In this document: positions 52,445-60,145 of the stretch, piece after piece
Layout of the letters: every line of letters starts with the position of its first letter
How positions within the stretch are numbered: position 1 is the stretch's first letter
NCBI RefSeq assembly: GCF_018224885.1
Contig: NZ_JAGTXB010000001.1
Location: 927,861 to 991,860, forward strand
Direction of reading: 5' to 3'
Length of the DNA stretch: 64,000 nt
DNA from: Chitinophaga hostae
Lineage (GTDB): Bacteria; Bacteroidota; Bacteroidia; Chitinophagales; Chitinophagaceae
Program-made: the position numbers and the translations under genes
Notes under the pieces: generated by a model
The model's database searches: none
Seen by the model: the letters and a program-made list of their open reading frames with translations, nothing else
What the model was told of the DNA's origin: nothing

Positions 52445-52469
52445 GAGGGAACCTTTTACGGATTCCCTC
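52445..52469 (-). terminator. weak hairpin downstream of the GNAT gene
   Basis: GAGGGAA/TTCCCTC stem of 7 bp with an 11-nt loop, 10 nt beyond the GNAT stop on the minus strand. The T content after it is modest, so termination would be partial. Confidence 0.35.
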
Positions 52470-52478
52470 CTGGTGAGG

Positions 52479-52985
52479 TTACAATGCTATTTCAAATAAG
52501 CTGGAAGTGCCGCCTTTGTAATGCGCCGGCAGTTCAGGCGTATCTTCGGTGGCAACGATGCCGAGGTAGGTGAATCCGCAGCTTACATAATAACTATTGA
52601 GCCTGTCGTTTCCACTGCCGGTGTCCATCCTGATAAATTCCTTTCCATTGCCGGCGGCGTATGTCCTGGCCCATTCCACAATTTTTTTCACATAGCCATT
52701 TCCCCGGAAATCGGGGTGGGTAGCGATACGGTGAATATAGATGGATGGGTCTTTGTCCTTCTCCTGCCAGATATACGGGTCTTCAAATGCAATGGAAAAA
52801 ACGCATACGATCTGGTTGCCGGCTACAATTTTCCATAGCCTTTTCTCCTGTATTTCTTTTTCTATCAGCGCGCGGTCAAATCCCAGCCAATGTTTCTGGG
52901 CTACCTTTTTCTGAAGAAGGGTGCCGGCATCGTACAAGCTGAATATGATGCCGATGTCTGCTGGTGTTCCGTTGATGATCTGCAT
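52479..52985 (-). CDS. GNAT family N-acetyltransferase
   Basis: 168 residues. The acetyl-CoA-binding motif A is IHRIATHPDFRGNGYVKKIVEWARTYAAGNGKEFIRMDT, followed by LNSYYVSCGFTYLG, the usual C-terminal strand. The substrate amine is unknown. It is cytoplasmic and apparently has its own promoter upstream of the efflux operon. Confidence 0.88.
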   Translation of the reverse strand: MQIINGTPADIGIIFSLYDAGTLLQKKVAQKHWLGFDRALIEKEIQEKRLWKIVAGNQIVCVFSIAFEDPYIWQEKDKDPSIYIHRIATHPDFRGNGYVKKIVEWARTYAAGNGKEFIRMDTGSGNDRLNSYYVSCGFTYLGIVATEDTPELPAHYKGGTSSLFEIAL

Positions 52986-53143
52986 AATAAGATATGAATT
53001 TAGCGAGTGTAAAATTCACGTATTGACAGCAAATAAAACAGATTCAGTTTTGTTTATTTTTACCAGATCAGATTTGTTTTTAGTCTTTATGGTGGCTGGT
53101 TGTTATAATATATCTATCTTCATAATATTATAAAGACTTACAG

Positions 53144-54022
53144 ATGAAACTAACGATAACAGGATACTCTACTGCATTATTTTCCACCTGGTACCTGCTG
53201 GAGGAGCTGGGTATTTTAATGGATGCCGGCGATGGACTTACCGCTGCATTATTGCAAAAAAGCAGGAAGATCAATTATGTATTTATTTCCCATGCCGACC
53301 GGGATCACCTGACGGGCCTGTTGCAGCTAAACCAGCTGAATGCCCGTGAGGGTTTGCCGGTGATCTGTTATCCGCGCGACAGCACCTCATTCCCGGCCAT
53401 GGAGGCATTTTCAAAAAAATTTGATCCGCATATTACCGGCACAAAGTGGAAAGCTGTAGGGCCGGGAGATGAAATATGGGTGAAAGATGATATTGTGGTA
53501 TTACCTGTACGCAATGAACATGTAACTACGGAACCTCATATCATCCGTAGTGTTGGTTATAAGGTGATGCAGGTAAAGCAAAAAGTGAAACCTGAGCTGG
53601 CAGGACTGCCCGTCGCAGCGCTAAAACAAATTATCATGGAGCGGGGTAAAGAAAGTACTACGATGGAGGTGAGAACCAACCTGGTGGGCTATTCCGGCGA
53701 TACGCCTGTAGTGGATATGCAACGCTGGGATCAGACGGGCGTACTGATACATGAGGCTACTTTCCTGGGTAGTGAGGGCGGAGTGAAATTGGCGGCGCAT
53801 AAAAATAAGCATAGCAAACTGGAGGAAGTGATGGAGATGGTGAGTCATATTGCAGTAGAGCAGCTCATCCTGGGGCATTTTTCATCACGGTATACAGCGG
53901 AAACAATTGATCGGAGTATTAAAGACCTGTGTGATAAATATGCGGTTAATATCCCGGTGTTCCGTTTGTTGCCCGGACTAACGGTAAAGGATATACTATC
54001 CGGTACGCCGGTAAATCGATAG
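53144..54022 (+). CDS. MBL-fold metallo-hydrolase
   Basis: 292 residues. The metal-binding motif reads FISHADRDHLTGL (HxDxDH type as in RNase Z-like proteins), with later NEHVTTEPH, GYSGDTP, IHEATFL and an ending LILGHFSSRYTAE carrying further His/Asp ligands. The arrangement resembles the RNase Z/phosphodiesterase branch of the beta-lactamase fold, but the exosite arm of RNase Z is not evident, so the substrate is open. It is the last host gene before the tRNA-Pro that carries the mobile element. Confidence 0.85.
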   Translation: MKLTITGYSTALFSTWYLLEELGILMDAGDGLTAALLQKSRKINYVFISHADRDHLTGLLQLNQLNAREGLPVICYPRDSTSFPAMEAFSKKFDPHITGTKWKAVGPGDEIWVKDDIVVLPVRNEHVTTEPHIIRSVGYKVMQVKQKVKPELAGLPVAALKQIIMERGKESTTMEVRTNLVGYSGDTPVVDMQRWDQTGVLIHEATFLGSEGGVKLAAHKNKHSKLEEVMEMVSHIAVEQLILGHFSSRYTAETIDRSIKDLCDKYAVNIPVFRLLPGLTVKDILSGTPVNR

Positions 54023-54126
54023 AAGCGGAACCGGTCGGCAGAGGGCATTTTGGGGGCTTCTTTTAGCAAGGAGGGCTCGCCTGTGGGGGAAATATGGTAT
54101 TAACTGAAAAATAATTCTGGCAAGTA

Positions 54127-54159
54127 TTTGTTTTTGTGGAAATTTATTTCCTACATTTG
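54127..54159 (+). promoter_or_regulatory. promoter of the second tRNA-Pro
   Basis: TTTG (54127-54130), a 21-nt spacer and TACATTTG (54152-54159), the same pair as at 15197-15229. Here the tRNA begins only 26 nt later. Confidence 0.65.
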
Positions 54160-54166
54160 CATCCCG

Positions 54167-55771
54167 CTACACAGAAGTCGGAGACGGGGCGTAGCGTAGC
54201 CCGGTATCGCGCCTGCTTTGGGAGCAGGAGGTCGCAGGTTCGAATCCTGCCGCCCCGACTTGACAGGACAAATGAGATTCATTCTCGTTTGTCCTGTTTT
54301 TATTTAGGCCAAAATCTTTGTCCAGTGAGTATATGAGGCGTACCGCTTCATTGATGCGGGTAGTTCGAAGTGAAAATCCGTCAAAACTTAATTTTTCTGG
54401 ATACATCGAACTAATTATTTCCCGCTTCTTCTCAATATCCCCGGTTTCATACACATAATCCAGCTTTAAAAGGTTGTCCAACCCTTTGTTCAGCAGATCG
54501 CCAATATTTATCTGGTCATGGTTACTGGTGCTTAGTTTTGCCTCTAGTTTTTCCAACTTACCGCCATACTCTGTTTTCATTTCCCGGAAGTCCGCAGGCT
54601 CTATTTGTTTGGAAGAAAGTAAATCCCGGATATACGACAGCTTTTCTTCCTGTTCTCGTATTTGTGCCAGTAGTTGTTTGCGGTCGTCTTGTAGGTGGTT
54701 AGTTTGGTCATACCATGCTTCGGATAATGTTATTTTGTATAGGTCTACCATTTCAGGGCGTGGAATATACTTTTTAAGTTCACACACAAACAAGTCGTTT
54801 ATGTTATCAGCTCTAAAGCGGCAGTTACAGCCATCAAAACAATGGTAGTAGGAATAATATTTGGTATGGCCTTTAGATGCGCTTCCTGTTAGCAATTTGC
54901 TGCATTTGGGGCATATAAGGAAGCCCCGTAAAGGCAAGGTAGTATTTGACACTACTTTGAGCCTGTAATGCCTTTTTCTACCATCGAGTACGTCCTGCAC
55001 TTGATAGTATAATGCTTCTGATATAATAGGCTCATGTTGACCTTTTACAAAACGGGCTTCTTCCTCTTTATACTTGGCTATAAATATTTTTCCACAATAG
55101 ACGGGGTTACGAATGGCAAACCAGAAAAGGCTTTTAGTGCCTTTAAACCCTTTTTCTTTAGCCAACTTAAATATCTGTTCTGTATTAAATACGCTTTCTG
55201 CTATTTGTTCAAATGCCCACCGGATAATTCCCGCTTGTGGTTCCTTTGGTTCTATATACTTTCTTCCCGCTTCATCTGTTTTATTTACATATCCGATAGG
55301 AGCCAAACCCATATAACGGCCTTCCTTCCTTGCTCTGCGCATGCCGTGAATAACGTTTAAAGCCCTTCTGTCATTCTCCACTTCGGGAGCCGCTAAGTAA
55401 AAGGCCAACATCATTTTATTTTCCGGTATAGATAAATCAAGCGGCTGTTCTATGGCTTGCGGTTCTACTCCTAATTTGCGGAGGGTGTTAATCATCTGAT
55501 AAGCATCTCCGGCATTGCGGCTAAACCTATCCCATTTAAGGAATAACACTAGATCAGCTTTGCCTTTATGTTTCTTTAGCTCTAACAGGTATTTCTTCCA
55601 TTCAGGGCGGTTAAAGGTCTTGGCAGAATGATCCTCAAAAATTACTTTGCGAATAGATATGCTATTGATGTCGCAGTACCTGCGTAAAAATTCTTCCTGG
55701 CTACGCTGTGAATAGCCTTTGTCTGCTTGTTCATCGGTACTTACCCGGATATACAAATCAGCTATTTTCAT
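54167..55771 (-). CDS. large serine recombinase (integrase) reading into tRNA-Pro
   Basis: Up to 534 residues. The N-terminal resolvase domain has the catalytic Ser11 in LYIRVSTDEQ and later DLVLFLKWDRFSRNAGDAY. A Recombinase domain (GYVNKTDEAGRKYIEPKEPQAGIIRWAFEQIA) and a zinc ribbon (CPKCSKLL...CFDGCNCRF) follow, then a coiled coil. Such enzymes integrate and excise elements at specific att sites. The last 30 residues or so, containing GAAGFEPATSC, are the antisense reading of tRNA-Pro, and about a dozen before them are antisense to its terminator. The gene therefore runs through the junction, and its natural end in the excised circle may differ. Confidence 0.92.
   Translation of the reverse strand: MKIADLYIRVSTDEQADKGYSQRSQEEFLRRYCDINSISIRKVIFEDHSAKTFNRPEWKKYLLELKKHKGKADLVLFLKWDRFSRNAGDAYQMINTLRKLGVEPQAIEQPLDLSIPENKMMLAFYLAAPEVENDRRALNVIHGMRRARKEGRYMGLAPIGYVNKTDEAGRKYIEPKEPQAGIIRWAFEQIAESVFNTEQIFKLAKEKGFKGTKSLFWFAIRNPVYCGKIFIAKYKEEEARFVKGQHEPIISEALYYQVQDVLDGRKRHYRLKVVSNTTLPLRGFLICPKCSKLLTGSASKGHTKYYSYYHCFDGCNCRFRADNINDLFVCELKKYIPRPEMVDLYKITLSEAWYDQTNHLQDDRKQLLAQIREQEEKLSYIRDLLSSKQIEPADFREMKTEYGGKLEKLEAKLSTSNHDQINIGDLLNKGLDNLLKLDYVYETGDIEKKREIISSMYPEKLSFDGFSLRTTRINEAVRLIYSLDKDFGLNKNRTNENESHLSCQVGAAGFEPATSCSQSRRDTGLRYAPSPTSV
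54185..54258 (+). tRNA. tRNA-Pro (anticodon TGG), integration target
   Basis: 74 nt, identical to the tRNA-Pro at 15305-15378: acceptor CGGGGCG/CGCCCCG, anticodon TGG in TTTGGGA, T-arm GCAGG-TTCGAAT-CCTGC. It remains intact and keeps its promoter, as expected when an element inserts at the 3' end of a tRNA and restores it. The recombinase gene overlaps it completely in antisense. Confidence 0.95.
54262..54301 (+). terminator. terminator after the second tRNA-Pro
   Basis: An imperfect 15-bp stem (ACAGGACAAATGAGA with TTCTCGTTTGTCCTGT) and T run right after the tRNA. It differs from the terminator of the first copy and is also read as codons, in antisense, by the recombinase gene, so it may have been supplied by the element. 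Confidence 0.75.
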
Positions 55772-55816
55772 TTTTTAATCATATTGGGTTATCAAATAAG
55801 TTTATTCGGTTGTAGG

Positions 55817-55969
55817 TTACTGTTTGCGCTGTTTTTCCAGATGTTGAGCTACTATAATGTTTGCCAATTTACGTAGAAATTCAAGTATAAATGCCGCCTG
55901 CTCTACCGTTACTTCTACTCCCTTTTGTTTTAGCATTTCCGCCGCTTTTTCCGGCCTTATTTTGTCCAT
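55817..55969 (-). CDS. 50-residue protein upstream of the recombinase
   Basis: A short frame from the ATG at 55967-55969 to TAA at 55817: MDKIRPEKAAEMLKQKGVEV, continuing TVEQAAFILEFLRKLANIIV and AQHLEKQRKQ. It has a near-perfect Shine-Dalgarno GGAGG five nt before the ATG. The sequence is all-helical and looks like a small helix-turn-helix or helical bundle. I recall similar short proteins beside serine recombinases in Bacteroidota elements, which suggests a partner of the recombinase such as a directionality factor; that is inference. It lies 45 nt before the recombinase start on the same strand. Confidence 0.75.
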   Translation of the reverse strand: MDKIRPEKAAEMLKQKGVEVTVEQAAFILEFLRKLANIIVAQHLEKQRKQ

Positions 55970-56220
55970 TTGCACCTCCCGCTTTAATCAAGTTCACAAA
56001 ATCCCTGTGCAAGGGAATATCCTTCCGAATGCTAATATAAGAAATTTGTTTTGTTAGTTTATGTTTTACCTAAACTTTTTTATAAATTGTACCGAATTTT
56101 ACTGAACTTTACAATTAACAGTGCGATTTGATATGTTTTGATACAATTTAAACTGTAAAACAATGCCTATAAACTGGCTGTTATACATTTTGTATATAAA
56201 CGAACATAAAACAATTAAAA

Positions 56221-56937
56221 ATGACTAAAACCTATAAGGTTAGCTATAAAACATATTTCAATGACCGGCTTAAACAAGTGTCCTTTCATGGAAAGCTTAC
56301 CTATCCATTGTATGTACAGGTAACATTTGACAGAAAGACGATCTTTTTTAAAAGCTACTATTTTGAACTGTTTTCTAAACCCCGGTATTTTTTATCTGTA
56401 GCAGGTTTGACTGGCGGGCCTTCTATTGAGGATATTATAAAAAAAGAAAATTCATTAATTGATTTCATTATTGACAAAAACCTACCAGACTTTTCTTTAG
56501 ACCTGTTTAAGCAGGAATATGCCTACTATGGCAAAGATCTATGTGACGTAACAGAAGAAGGTTTTATTGATTATATGTACGTCTTTTTTCAAGATAAGGG
56601 AATGCCGGCACTCGCAGTCATGGTACAGCAAGGTAGCAGATTTCGTATTGTCTATGATGTAGTACGGGATATGAAAAGGGCTTTTAATAAGCCCTTGTAT
56701 GATGAATTGGTAGAAAATTCGCTTTATTATGCACCGCCATATCTACCGCTATACGGCTTTATGCAGCAAACAAAGAAATGGCCTATGTTAAGCCTTACTG
56801 TACTGGAATGGGAAGATGAAAAAACAAAAGCCCAGTTTGCTGATTACGTACAGAAATATTATCCCAATATAGATTTAAAAGAAGTAATGGAACAGGTGAA
56901 TAAATGGCTCGATCACCTAAGGAAGGAAGCCAAATAG
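56221..56937 (+). CDS. unrecognised mobile-element protein
   Basis: 238 residues, no signal or membrane segment. The first 45 residues (TYKVSYKTYFNDRLKQVSFHGKLTYPLYVQVTFDRKTIFFKSYYF) alternate like a three-stranded sheet, reminiscent of the arm DNA-binding domain at the start of Bacteroidota tyrosine integrases, but no integrase catalytic domain follows. The rest is mixed helix with many aromatics. The gene sits in the element behind a 250-bp AT-rich gap (55970-56220) with no gene in it. It ends facing a pair of minus-strand genes, separated by a perfect 24-bp inverted repeat. Function unknown. Confidence 0.65.
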   Translation: MTKTYKVSYKTYFNDRLKQVSFHGKLTYPLYVQVTFDRKTIFFKSYYFELFSKPRYFLSVAGLTGGPSIEDIIKKENSLIDFIIDKNLPDFSLDLFKQEYAYYGKDLCDVTEEGFIDYMYVFFQDKGMPALAVMVQQGSRFRIVYDVVRDMKRAFNKPLYDELVENSLYYAPPYLPLYGFMQQTKKWPMLSLTVLEWEDEKTKAQFADYVQKYYPNIDLKEVMEQVNKWLDHLRKEAK

Positions 56938-57000
56938 TGCATGCCCTTAAATGCTAAATACAATCGCCTGTGAAAATGCTTGCCATACCTTAACCAGTGC

Positions 57001-57054
57001 ATATTTGGACAAAGGGAGCGACTGGAATTTCAGTCGCTCCCTTTGTCCAAATAT
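57001..57054. terminator. perfect 24-bp inverted repeat, bidirectional terminator
   Basis: Positions 57001-57024 and 57031-57054 are perfect reverse complements around a 6-nt GAATTT centre. The stem begins ATATTTGGACAAAGGG, giving AT-rich outer ends and a GC-rich middle, as a bidirectional terminator would. It lies between convergent genes ending at 56937 and 57081. The length and perfection are unusual for a plain terminator. Confidence 0.7.
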
Positions 57055-57080
57055 AGCTACAGCATTGTTTTCTATGGTTG

Positions 57081-57752
57081 TCACCCGTTATCTTCGCTTG
57101 CCTTTTCATTTATGCTCGTTACATAGTCTAATCTAAATTCTCTAATATCAATAAGGTGCGAAGCATCAATAAGTTTTAACAGGTGTTTTTCTACACTTAA
57201 AATATCGGTATCCAGTCCATCATCTAGCAAACTTTCTTTTGATAAAGCCATATTGAAAAGATTGGATAACTCCTGCCGCCATTCACCAAGAGAGTAAAAT
57301 CTGAAAGTCTTTTTGAATACGGAGTAAGGATTGAAAAACTCTTTTGTGTTTAAGCTCCGCGGGAAGTCCTGCCAAATTAGTTTTGCTGGATTTTGTGTGA
57401 ATTTTGAGGAACCCCAAGCACAAAAGTATTCAGCACTCATGATATTGAAATCTTCATTTTCGCTGTCATTCTGTAATACAGCTTTTCTTTCAGAATTGTT
57501 TAACTGAGAGATTAAATAGGCTGCTTCAATAAGATATTCAATTTTCTCATAGAAAAATAGCAGTGTAGAAGGGCTTTCTTTGCATTTTTTGTTAGAGCAA
57601 ACCGAATACAACCAGCGTTGAAGTATGGTGATTGTGCGGTGTTTTTCAAAGGCGGAAAAAAAATCATGGATAACCTCGTAAGGCTGGCTGATTTCCTCAT
57701 TAGAAAGGCGAAGCGGGAGATTGTCCCACGGACGGGGTGCATCAAATATCAT
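57081..57752 (-). CDS. unrecognised protein, second of an overlapping pair
   Basis: 223 residues, helical and rich in aromatic and acidic residues, without a motif I know. It starts MIFDAPRPWDNLPLRLSNEE and includes FFSAFEKHRTITILQRWLYSVCSNK and FYEKIEYLIEAAYLISQLNNSERK. The start overlaps the end of the upstream gene by 11 nt, so the two are translationally linked. Cytoplasmic by composition. The pair is transcribed away from an Xre regulator gene, across a region with two operator-like sites, a layout seen in defence or control modules of mobile elements. Confidence 0.65.
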   Translation of the reverse strand: MIFDAPRPWDNLPLRLSNEEISQPYEVIHDFFSAFEKHRTITILQRWLYSVCSNKKCKESPSTLLFFYEKIEYLIEAAYLISQLNNSERKAVLQNDSENEDFNIMSAEYFCAWGSSKFTQNPAKLIWQDFPRSLNTKEFFNPYSVFKKTFRFYSLGEWRQELSNLFNMALSKESLLDDGLDTDILSVEKHLLKLIDASHLIDIREFRLDYVTSINEKASEDNG

Positions 57753-58248
57753 ACGTTTGTAGATTGTGAGAGTTAAATAAAGGGGATTGAGATTTCAGAA
57801 AACCGGGAAAAGCTGTAATGATACGGCCACCGCTATCTGTTAGCACCGTTAAAAAACTGGTAGGGAGTTGGTTATAGTCAAAACCTATAATATTGCCAGT
57901 GTTGATAACCCTTTGAAAATTGAGGGAACCAGAAACCGGACTTATAGGGGCCGTAAAAGCATCCCGCAGTAGTGCTAATATGTCAATGACAGGAATCGTA
58001 AACTTGCTGACTGAGGGATGCCGTGGAATTTTATAATGGTGCCTTTCCATGATATGTGCCAATGCGTTCACATTGATGTAATATGATCGCCGGAATAGCT
58101 TTCTCCTGTCTTTCATAGGCACCTGTAGCATGGCGGTACCTACCAAGTCATTGAGCCAATTTTGAGTATCACTAAGCAGGAAGACCAGTTTAAGCCATTC
58201 ATCTTCATTAAAAGGGGGGCTGAGATGTATTTTATCTGTTTGATCCAT
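57742..58248 (-). CDS. unrecognised protein, first of an overlapping pair
   Basis: 168 residues, no signal peptide. Helical N-terminus (PPFNEDEWLKLVFLLSDTQNWLNDLVGTAMLQVPMKDRRKLFRRSYYINVNALAHIMERHHYKI) followed by a beta-rich half (NFQRVINTGNIIGFDYNQLP; SFLTVLTDSGGRIITAFPG). The HIMERHHYKIP segment recalls HIxERH motifs of small toxin-like or nuclease-like proteins, but that is only a resemblance. It overlaps the following gene by 11 nt and is divergent from the Xre gene at 58418. Function unknown. Confidence 0.65.
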   Translation of the reverse strand: MDQTDKIHLSPPFNEDEWLKLVFLLSDTQNWLNDLVGTAMLQVPMKDRRKLFRRSYYINVNALAHIMERHHYKIPRHPSVSKFTIPVIDILALLRDAFTAPISPVSGSLNFQRVINTGNIIGFDYNQLPTSFLTVLTDSGGRIITAFPGFLKSQSPLFNSHNLQTYDI

Positions 58249-58347
58249 AGATTTAACATTTAAGAGGTTTTAAATCATGGATACAAGTTCAGATATGATA
58301 AAAAGATAATCTATACGCTATTGGGATGGATTACTGGGATAAAAGAG

Positions 58348-58397
58348 ATACTTTAGTAAGTATTTAATCCTATTTTTGAGGATATTTTAGCAAGTAG
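58348..58397. promoter_or_regulatory. paired operator-like sites between divergent genes
   Basis: ATACTTTAGTAAGTAT (58348-58363), with 6-bp inverted arms, and ATATTTTAGCAAGTAG (58382-58397) share 13 of 16 positions and lie 34 bp apart. The second is followed by the promoter element TATATTTG (58406-58413). They are likely binding sites for the Xre protein encoded next to them, controlling both directions. Confidence 0.55.
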
Positions 58398-58417
58398 AAA
58401 TTAGTTATATTTGTACT

Positions 58418-58852
58418 ATGACATCCACTGATATGCGTAATAAAACCCATGAAGGACACAATATTAAACGGTTCCGCGAAATGCTAGGCATTAAGCAGGA
58501 GGCATTGGCATTTGAACTAGGCGACGATTGGAACCAAAAGAAAATTTCCTTACTGGAAGGAAAGGAAACTGTTGAACCTGATATATTGGAGCTGGTTGCA
58601 AAGGCATTAAAAGTGCCAGCAGAAGCTATAAAAAATTTTAGCGAAGAGGCAGCAGTGAATATTATTTCCAATACTTTTCAGGATGAATCTGTTGCATACG
58701 CTCAATATTATAAATGCACCTTTAACCCTTTTGAAAAATGGGTCGAAACGGTAGATAAGAATGAAAAATTATACGAAGCTCTATTGCAAAGTGAACGAGA
58801 GAAAGTTGAAATTCTGGAGAAACTGTTGAGCGAAAAGAAAGGTGGGAAGTAA
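58418..58852 (+). CDS. Xre family transcriptional regulator
   Basis: 144 residues from the ATG at 58418, or 139 from a second ATG at 58433. The Xre helix-turn-helix spans about residues 15-65 (IKRFREMLGIKQEALAFELGDDWNQKKISLLEGKETVEPDILELVAKALKVPAEAIKNF), then a linker and a C-terminal helix (KLYEALLQSEREKVEILEKLLSEK) that could form a coiled coil. A TATATTTG promoter element ends only 4 nt before the first ATG, so translation from 58418 would be nearly leaderless. It probably regulates itself and the divergent gene pair. Confidence 0.85.
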   Translation: MTSTDMRNKTHEGHNIKRFREMLGIKQEALAFELGDDWNQKKISLLEGKETVEPDILELVAKALKVPAEAIKNFSEEAAVNIISNTFQDESVAYAQYYKCTFNPFEKWVETVDKNEKLYEALLQSEREKVEILEKLLSEKKGGK

Positions 58853-58972
58853 ATTCTTAAACTCCGAGCGACCTTCAATTGTATATATTTCCCTTTTGGT
58901 TAATTCTGAGTATGGGGTTGGACACTATACCAACTGTCGGAATTCCTTTCAATTTTTTACCTTTAGCACCTA

Positions 58973-60145
58973 ATGGCAGACAAAGCATATATAACACCAA
59001 ACGTCCTCAAGTGGGCAAGAGAATCGGCAAGAATGTCCGAAGAAAGTGCTGCTGCCAAGGCTTCCGTAACGGTGGATAAATTAAAGGAGTGGGAAGATGG
59101 AACAAGCCAACCTACTATTAATCAAGCTCAGATTTTGGCTAAAGCGTACAAGCGACCTTTTGCCTTATTTTTCTTACCTGAAATTCCTAGGGATTTTCAA
59201 CCACTACAAGATTTCAGGAAAAAAGATTCTAAAGAGCTAACAACTTCTTCCGTCTTTATAATACGAGAAATACAACAGAAGCAAGCATGGATAAGCGATG
59301 TTTATTCTGAAAATGGAGAACATTCATTGCCTTTTGTGGGAAGGTTTTCAATTAAGGATAATCCCAAGATTGTGGCGCAGGATATACTTAAAACATTAAA
59401 TATTAATCCACCGAATTATAAAACGGACGCGCCAATAAAAGAGTGGATTGATGCGGCAGAGAAGAATGGAATCTTTGTTTCAAGAACAAGTTTTATACAT
59501 TCCAGATTAAAACTTGATTCTGACGAAATTCAGGGATTTGCCATTTCTGATCGATATGCTCCCTTTGTTTTTGTTAATTCAGAGGATTGGAATGCCCCTC
59601 AACTGTTCACGCTTGTCCATGAAATTGCTCATATTTGGATTGCAGCAACAGGAATATCAAATGCGATTGAGCCGGAGATTAAAAACGGAGATAAGTTCCA
59701 CCCTATTGAGCTTTTTTGCAATGAAGTAGCCGCAAATGCCTTGATGCCAGAAGATATTATATTGAATCTCAATTTTAATATTTTCCAAAACTCAAAGGAA
59801 GTATTTAGAATAGCTAAGACATTAGGCGTAAGTTCATATGCTCTTTTGGTAAGAGTGAAGAATCTGGATTTAATATCGATTTCCGCATATCAGAAACTGA
59901 AAAAAGAAGCGGATATTGAATATCAAGATTACCTAAAACGGGAATTGGAAAAGAAGGCGAAACAGAAGGATAAGAAAGGGGGACCTAACTATTTTCTTCT
60001 TCAGTTAAATAGAAACAGCCGACTTTTTACTCAAACCGTTTTGGACGCATTTCGTGGCGGGTACATTGAACCGACCGTTGCAAGCAGTTTATTGAACGTG
60101 CAGGTAAATAAATTTCAAAAACTAGAGGCGCAACTATATAGATGA
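58973..60145 (+). CDS. Xre-ImmA/IrrE metallopeptidase fusion
   Basis: 390 residues. An N-terminal Xre domain (about 5-65: VLKWARESARMSEESAAAKASVTVDKLKEWEDGTSQPTINQAQILAKAYKRPFALFFLPE) is fused to a DUF955/IrrE-like Zn-peptidase with HEIAH at 216-220 and the downstream Glu in EVAANALMP. The C-terminal region is lysine-rich. Such proteins sense stress and cleave a repressor or an antitoxin; as a fusion it may repress and cleave in one chain. It overlaps the next gene by 4 nt, which encodes a PIN-type toxin-like protein, so it probably acts as its antitoxin or regulator. Confidence 0.9.
   Translation: MADKAYITPNVLKWARESARMSEESAAAKASVTVDKLKEWEDGTSQPTINQAQILAKAYKRPFALFFLPEIPRDFQPLQDFRKKDSKELTTSSVFIIREIQQKQAWISDVYSENGEHSLPFVGRFSIKDNPKIVAQDILKTLNINPPNYKTDAPIKEWIDAAEKNGIFVSRTSFIHSRLKLDSDEIQGFAISDRYAPFVFVNSEDWNAPQLFTLVHEIAHIWIAATGISNAIEPEIKNGDKFHPIELFCNEVAANALMPEDIILNLNFNIFQNSKEVFRIAKTLGVSSYALLVRVKNLDLISISAYQKLKKEADIEYQDYLKRELEKKAKQKDKKGGPNYFLLQLNRNSRLFTQTVLDAFRGGYIEPTVASSLLNVQVNKFQKLEAQLYR

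Noticed and set aside
15305..54258. The two identical tRNA-Pro genes as attL and attR of one 39-kb element
   Set aside because: Everything between them looks like host chromosome, the recombinase lies outside the interval to the right, and both copies have their own promoter and are complete genes. They are better read as two host copies, one used as a target.
54136..54336. A plus-strand frame across tRNA-Pro
   Set aside because: It reads through the tRNA and its terminator and has no protein-like features.
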